A stretch of 10,443 nucleotides of DNA, from assembly GCA_036521995.1 (NCBI GenBank), contig DATDGR010000251.1, positions 1 through 10,443 of the forward strand, read 5' to 3'. A model generated the notes under the pieces. It saw only the letters and a program-made list of their open reading frames with translations, was not told the DNA's origin and did no database searches. This document shows positions 7,801 to 10,443 of the stretch, piece after piece. A program made the position numbers and the translations under genes. The first letter of the stretch is position 1. Each line of letters opens with the position of its first letter. The stretch comes from Gp13-AA77 sp036521995. Its GTDB lineage: Bacteria > Acidobacteriota > Terriglobia > UBA7540.

Positions 7801-9480
7801 ATCAAGATGGCGCAAGGCTCGAAGCCGGGTGAAGGGGGCCAGCTCCCCGCTCACAAGGTGACCCCGCTAATCGCGCGGGTGCGCCGCGCGGTGACGGGGA
7901 TCGCACTGATCTCCCCGCCGCCTCACCACGACATTTACTCGATCGAGGATTTGGCCCAGCTCATCTACGATCTGCGCGAGATCAATCCGCGCGCTCGCAT
8001 CGGCGTGAAGCTGGTTTCACAGGCTGGCGTGGGCACGGTGGCGTGCGGCGTCGCCAAGGCCAACGCCGACGTCGTACTAATCAGCGGTCACGACGGCGGA
8101 ACCGGCGCCTCGCCGCTCATATCGATCAAGAACACGGGATCGCCGTGGGAAATGGGTCTGGCGGAGGCTCATCAGGCGCTAGTGGCCAACGGATTGCGCC
8201 ATCGCGTCAGGCTGCGTGCGGACGGGGGACTTAAAACCGGCCGCGATGTGGCGATCGCCGCCATTTTCGGCGCCAACGAATATGGTTTTGGCTCAGCCGC
8301 GCTGGTAGCGCTGGCCTGCGTAATGGCCCGCCAGTGCCATCTGAACACTTGCCCGGTCGGCGTCGCAACCCAGCGCGAGGACCTGAGGCTGCGCTTCCCG
8401 AATGAGCCCGAGAGATTGGTGCACTACTTCGAGCACGTGGCACAGCATGTCCGAGAGATCCTGGCCAAACTTGGCTTCAGATCGCTCGGCGAGCTCGTCG
8501 GCCGCACCGACCTGCTCGAACCGGTTGACCACGCTGTGCCGCGGCGCGAAGGCAAGCTAGACGTTCGCCCTCTGCTGGCTGCGATGAGCGCCGGCCCGGG
8601 CCGAGTCGCACCCGAACAACCGCCGAACTTGCCACGTGCCGCGCGGCCCAGCCATGTCGATCCACTGGCCTTGAAGCTTGTAGAAGACGCTCGGCCCGCG
8701 CTGACAGGCAGCGTGTGGGTGAAGAAAGACTACTCCATCCGTAACATCAACCGGACTATCGGCGCTCGCACAGCGGGGGAAATCGCACTGGCCTGTGGGA
8801 ATGAAGGTCTCAACGGGTCGTGGTCAGAGTTCCGGTTCACGGGAAGCGCTGGCCAGAGCTTCGGCGCCTTCCTGATCCACGGCATGCGGATGATCCTTGA
8901 GGGCGAGGCCAACGATTTCGTCGGCAAAGGCATGGGCGGGGGCGAGATCGTAATCCGTCCGCCGCGTGCTGCAACCTTTGAGGGGCACCTGAACACGATT
9001 TTAGGCAACGCCGCTCTCTACGGCGCCACTGGCGGCCGGCTGTTCGCCGCCGGACGCGCCGGTGAGCGCTTTTGCGTGCGCAACAGCGGCGCCATTGCGG
9101 TGGTGGAGGGCGTCGGCGACCACGGTTGCGAGTACATGACCGGGGGCGTCGCCGTGATCCTCGGCGAAACCGGCCGCAATTTCGGCGCTGGCATGACCAA
9201 CGGCGTCGCCTACGTCTATGATCCAACGAATCGCCTGGAGCACCGCTACAACCCGGAGCTGGTGGCCGCGGCACGGATCGTTGAGAGCGAGGATTCCTGC
9301 TTTCTGCGCCAGCTCATCTTCTTCCACCTGGAGGAGACAGGCAGTAATCGCGCGCGGGAGATCCTGGATAGCTGGCAAGGTAGTCTCGCACACTTCTGGA
9401 AAGTCCAGCCCGGCTCACGCATACACCCGGTTCCGAAGCTCAGGGTCGCCGCCTTTTCGCTCGGCACTGCCAAAGTGTAA
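4876..9480 (+). CDS. gltB: Glutamate synthase large subunit (GOGAT alpha chain)
   Basis: Takes ammonia from glutamine and adds it to 2-oxoglutarate, giving two glutamates. The 1534 residues hold all expected parts. The N-terminal class II glutamine amidotransferase begins at Cys19 (HDACGVGF), so an 18-residue propeptide is probably removed; it includes RYSTNTRPSW (236-245), HNGEVN (256-261), GSDSGSFDN (297-305) and DRNGLRP (372-378). A central domain follows, then the FMN synthase domain with SNTGEGGE (928-935), GSKPGEGGQLP (981-991) and SGHDGGTGASP (1070-1080). Cysteines 1148, 1154 and 1159 (C-x5-C-x4-C) bind the 3Fe-4S cluster, and a C-terminal GXGXG domain (about 1290-1480) ends the protein. 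Between GGED and IKQVASGRFG there are only 16 residues, so the long ferredoxin loop of plant/cyanobacterial enzymes is absent and the NAD(P)H type is favoured. ATG 4876 is the first ATG, GTG or TTG after an in-frame TAA at 4801, with AAGGG 10 nt upstream. No gltD is adjacent. Confidence 0.97.
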   Translation: MAKSVSELGLYRREEHDACGVGFVAQLGQPPSHRVVEQALECLGNLTHRGGVDADAASGDGAGLMLQLPATFFCREAGRLNFYDVSNSRIAVGVFFLPQDREARAEAMRIAEHAVERRRLRVVGWRRVPISEDKLGPQARETMPDIRHLLISGAPGRDREYEQELYLVRKEIELFLAQNAAESTETMRLVAETYIASLSCRNIVYKGLLSPQQLSLFYQDLRDPDFVTSAALFHQRYSTNTRPSWLLAQPFRLAAHNGEVNTLLGNRNWMRARESVLAHRIWGQDVELLKPVVQPGGSDSGSFDNVLELLTRSGRSVQHALLMMIPEAWESSVEIPADVKAFYHYHSCLMEAWDGPAAMAFLDGPVVGAALDRNGLRPARYTLTHDGLVVLGSEAGILPIEPERVKEKGRLGPGQILVVDLKHQKILKNEQVKRQVSRGRHYRKWILQNMLFAPRLAATDTTLAAETWRDPEMLAATESPTSRELFVAAQRSCGYTEEDVDLLIKPMAAERKEAVGSMGDDTPLAALSHQPRPLYHYFRQMFAQVTNPPIDPLRESLVMSLSLYLGPRHSVLVETPDHARMIRLESPFLFHDELSHLQKLGAGYFKSATVSTLFEFSPGVSDEAGVESLSCALDRVLNQCSAAVAAGSSILVLSDRGIDREHAPIPMPLVVGAVVERLIAERVGNKADLVLETAEVWEPHQFACLIGYGAAAVNPYLALEIVAGEARRGELGDISVAQGLSNYRATVEAGLKKIMSKMGISTLASYQGGKFFEIIGLDQAIVERFFPDTRSLIGGRTYTDIVRDALDRHRSAFGNPAAKLEFSGLYRFRKGLERHAYSAEVLRHLQKAAKDNDSKAYRTLATELEGREPLAVRDLFRFRPTTPVPIEEVESAAQIMRQFTTQAMSLGSLSPETQRTLAIAMNRMGGKSNTGEGGEDPDVYVELFGGESAAHKIKQVASGRFGVTPEYLVRAEELEIKMAQGSKPGEGGQLPAHKVTPLIARVRRAVTGIALISPPPHHDIYSIEDLAQLIYDLREINPRARIGVKLVSQAGVGTVACGVAKANADVVLISGHDGGTGASPLISIKNTGSPWEMGLAEAHQALVANGLRHRVRLRADGGLKTGRDVAIAAIFGANEYGFGSAALVALACVMARQCHLNTCPVGVATQREDLRLRFPNEPERLVHYFEHVAQHVREILAKLGFRSLGELVGRTDLLEPVDHAVPRREGKLDVRPLLAAMSAGPGRVAPEQPPNLPRAARPSHVDPLALKLVEDARPALTGSVWVKKDYSIRNINRTIGARTAGEIALACGNEGLNGSWSEFRFTGSAGQSFGAFLIHGMRMILEGEANDFVGKGMGGGEIVIRPPRAATFEGHLNTILGNAALYGATGGRLFAAGRAGERFCVRNSGAIAVVEGVGDHGCEYMTGGVAVILGETGRNFGAGMTNGVAYVYDPTNRLEHRYNPELVAAARIVESEDSCFLRQLIFFHLEETGSNRAREILDSWQGSLAHFWKVQPGSRIHPVPKLRVAAFSLGTAKV

Positions 9481-9637
9481 GCAACGCCCTGGCGCAGTCC
9501 CTTCAGTGCCAATCGCCGTGATCACCCGCAACAGACCCAGTCCGCCAGGGCACTTCGGAGGACCCCGCTCCCGAGGCTATCCGTGTCATCGACCCTGACG
9601 GAAGCCATCGAAAGGCGTAGGTTCTCTTGGATGTAGC
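9481..9637. other. Convergent gltB/sixA intergenic region
   Basis: These 157 bases contain no convincing gene, no tRNA-like fold that I can recognise and no gltD start. The two inverted repeats at 9486-9551 and 9574-9639 are the only structure seen. Confidence 0.5.
9486..9551 (+). other. Long-spaced perfect 9-bp inverted repeat after gltB
   Basis: GCCCTGGCG (9486-9494) and CGCCAGGGC (9543-9551) are exact reverse complements, starting 5 bases after the gltB stop, with a 48-base interior that includes the palindrome GTGATCAC (9518-9525). In RNA this closes a large stem-loop at the gltB 3' end. It lacks a U tract, so it is not a classical intrinsic terminator; it could stabilise or process the 3' end. 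Confidence 0.4.
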
Positions 9638-9639
9638 CT
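9574..9639. other. Imperfect inverted repeat at sixA 3' end
   Basis: AGGCTATCC (9574-9582) pairs with GGATGTAGCCT (9629-9639) except for a 2-base bulge, enclosing 46 bases and overlapping the sixA stop codon. It lies between convergent gltB and sixA and could act in termination for the sixA transcript. There is no clear T run. Chance is possible. Confidence 0.2.
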
Positions 9640-10171
9640 AGGTCAGCTTCCGCAAGATGCGCGGCGTGAGCCACCAGGCCAGCCGGCCCGGGGCTGCGGG
9701 GGGAAACTCGTCAAAGGAAATCAGACAGCAGCCGCCCTTCTTAAAGACGAAGTTGGCGTGGCGGCCCGCTCCCATGAGCCGGGCGGCGAGCTGGCTGAGA
9801 TCGGGCTCGTGGCCCACCACCAGGACGGTCCGGCGCTCCGAATTCCTGGCCAGGAAGGCCAGTAATGCCTCGGGAGCACCGCCGGGTTCGAGCGCTTTGC
9901 AATAGTCGAGCGGAACCTCTGGGCTGAGGCTGGCGGCCACGATCCGAGCCGTCTCGGCGGCGCGCACGTAACTACTCGACACCACCCACTGCGGTGCAAA
10001 GCCAATCCTGGCAAGCCCCTTGGCAATCTCTTCCATCCGCTCCTTGCCTTCGACTGTGAGGGGGCGCTCGGCGTCGCCGCCACCCATACCGTTGCCGCGG
10101 TCGGCAGCGATTCCGTGGCGCATGATACAAAGGTCGTACGAGCTTTCACTCTCTTCAGGTTTGGATGCCAT
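9638..10171 (-). CDS. sixA: SixA-type phosphohistidine phosphatase
   Basis: Histidine phosphatase superfamily member of the small SixA type. E. coli SixA removes phosphate from phosphohistidine on proteins (ArcB and the nitrogen PTS protein NPr have been proposed); the target here is unknown. The 177 residues compare with about 160 in E. coli. The catalytic RHG motif is at 18-20 (His19), the SSSYVRAAETA segment (65-75) supplies the second phosphate-binding arginine (Arg70), and the second histidine with its acid is in VVGHEPD (His121, Glu122). No signal peptide or membrane segment is seen. ATG 10169-10171 is chosen over a GTG at 10175-10177 (two residues longer), because GAGGAG sits 5 nt before the ATG while the GTG overlaps it. 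Follows the PLD-like gene by 9 nt on the same strand; converges on gltB. Confidence 0.88.
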   Translation of the reverse strand: MASKPEESESSYDLCIMRHGIAADRGNGMGGGDAERPLTVEGKERMEEIAKGLARIGFAPQWVVSSSYVRAAETARIVAASLSPEVPLDYCKALEPGGAPEALLAFLARNSERRTVLVVGHEPDLSQLAARLMGAGRHANFVFKKGGCCLISFDEFPPAAPGRLAWWLTPRILRKLT

Positions 10172-10176
10172 GGCCA

Positions 10177-10182
10177 CTCCTC
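10177..10182 (-). promoter_or_regulatory. Shine-Dalgarno of sixA, overlapping upstream stop
   Basis: GAGGAG on the minus strand, 5 nt before the sixA ATG. Its first two bases are the last two of the TGA stop of the PLD-like gene, so ribosomes finishing that gene end on the sixA entry site. This decides the sixA start. Confidence 0.7.
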
Positions 10183-10443
10183 ATGAAGCCGGCGACGATA
10201 CCGGCGGGCCTCCCTTATTCCATAGGCTTTCAAACTCCATCACATAGGCCGTCGCCAGTTCAGGGGCGCGGAGCACAATCAGGTTCTCGTGGTTGCGTTC
10301 CTCAGATTCCATCGTCCAGTTGTAGCTCCCGCTCGCCACAGTTTGCCCGTCCAACACGACGAATTTGTGGTGCATCTTCGAGCCGACTCCGGATCTTCCG
10401 TGCAGCAGCCGGTAAGGGATGCCGCATCCTACGAGCGTCGCCT
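10181..10443 (-). CDS. Phospholipase D/nuclease-family HKD protein, 5'-truncated
   Basis: The frame is open from the right edge to the TGA at 10181-10183, giving the last 86 residues; the ATG at 10373-10375 lies inside the motif region and is not the true start. The segment carries a complete HKD motif, MHHKFVVLD followed by ASGSYNWT, that is H-x-K-x4-D-x6-GS-x-N, preceded by YRLLHGRSGVGSK and followed by RNHENLIVL. This is the C-terminal pattern of the PLD superfamily, closest to the small Nuc/PLD6-like nucleases with one HKD per chain, though a two-HKD enzyme cannot be excluded because the N-terminal part is outside the window. Members cleave phosphodiester bonds in nucleic acids or phospholipids; the substrate is not deducible, and no signal peptide can be assessed. 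Upstream partner of sixA in a probable operon. Confidence 0.88.
   Translation of the reverse strand, partial: ATLVGCGIPYRLLHGRSGVGSKMHHKFVVLDGQTVASGSYNWTMESEERNHENLIVLRAPELATAYVMEFESLWNKGGPPVSSPAS

Noticed and set aside
4876..9480. Ferredoxin-dependent glutamate synthase
   Set aside because: Lack of gltD and some cyanobacterial-like wording (CVMARQCHLNTCPVGVATQ) suggested it, but the ferredoxin loop is not present between GGED and IKQVASG.
10175..10177. GTG start for sixA
   Set aside because: The GTG overlaps the GAGGAG ribosome binding sequence, leaving no spacing; the ATG two codons later has ideal 5-nt spacing.
1..10443. CRISPR array, insertion sequence, prophage, tRNA or toxin-antitoxin genes
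   Set aside because: No regularly spaced repeats, transposase, terminal inverted repeats, tRNA-like fold or small gene pairs were seen on either strand.

Overview
GC-rich bacterial chromosomal DNA carrying four complete and two partial genes of central carbon/nitrogen metabolism. There is no phage, transposon, CRISPR or other mobile signal. No rRNA or lineage marker is present. The general look of the proteins (an alpha-proteobacterial/cyanobacterial-like GltB, a PEP carboxylase with the variant loop HGKGGSIDRGGG, and a SixA next to a PLD protein) fits an environmental bacterium such as an acidobacterium. That is a guess from memory of these families, not something shown here. Both ends cut through a gene, so the window is probably a contig or contig fragment.

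Layout, left to right. (1) Bases 1-999 (+): the C-terminal two thirds of an aldehyde dehydrogenase. Its first 67 bases are an exact, in-frame copy of bases 448-514, so the left edge is a duplication or assembly junction and not native sequence. (2) Bases 4563 to 1021 (-): ppc (phosphoenolpyruvate carboxylase) followed after 18 nt by pheA (monofunctional prephenate dehydratase with ACT domain), a likely two-gene operon. It converges on the aldehyde dehydrogenase with only 20-21 nt between stop codons. (3) Bases 4564-4875: a 312-base divergent intergenic region with several dyad symmetries, serving ppc to the left and gltB to the right. (4) Bases 4876-9480 (+): gltB, the large subunit of glutamate synthase, complete, with no gltD beside it. 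(5) Bases 9481-9637: convergent intergenic region with a perfect 9-bp inverted repeat just after gltB. (6) Bases 10443 to 9638 (-): the C-terminal end of a phospholipase D/nuclease-type HKD protein, then a SixA-type phosphohistidine phosphatase, probably translationally coupled.

How the genes fit together. Glutamate synthase draws 2-oxoglutarate out of the TCA cycle to assimilate ammonia, and PEP carboxylase refills the cycle with oxaloacetate. Their divergent arrangement around one control region is a sensible carbon/nitrogen balance arrangement. Prephenate dehydratase makes phenylpyruvate, which is converted to phenylalanine with glutamate as amino donor, so pheA also depends on the GltB product. 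The SixA/PLD pair and the aldehyde dehydrogenase have no evident link to this core.

I did not find an undescribed multi-gene system. The most notable points are the 447-bp in-frame junction at the left edge, the altered effector-site residue at the PEP carboxylase C-terminus, the gltB without gltD, and the dyad-rich intergenic regions.
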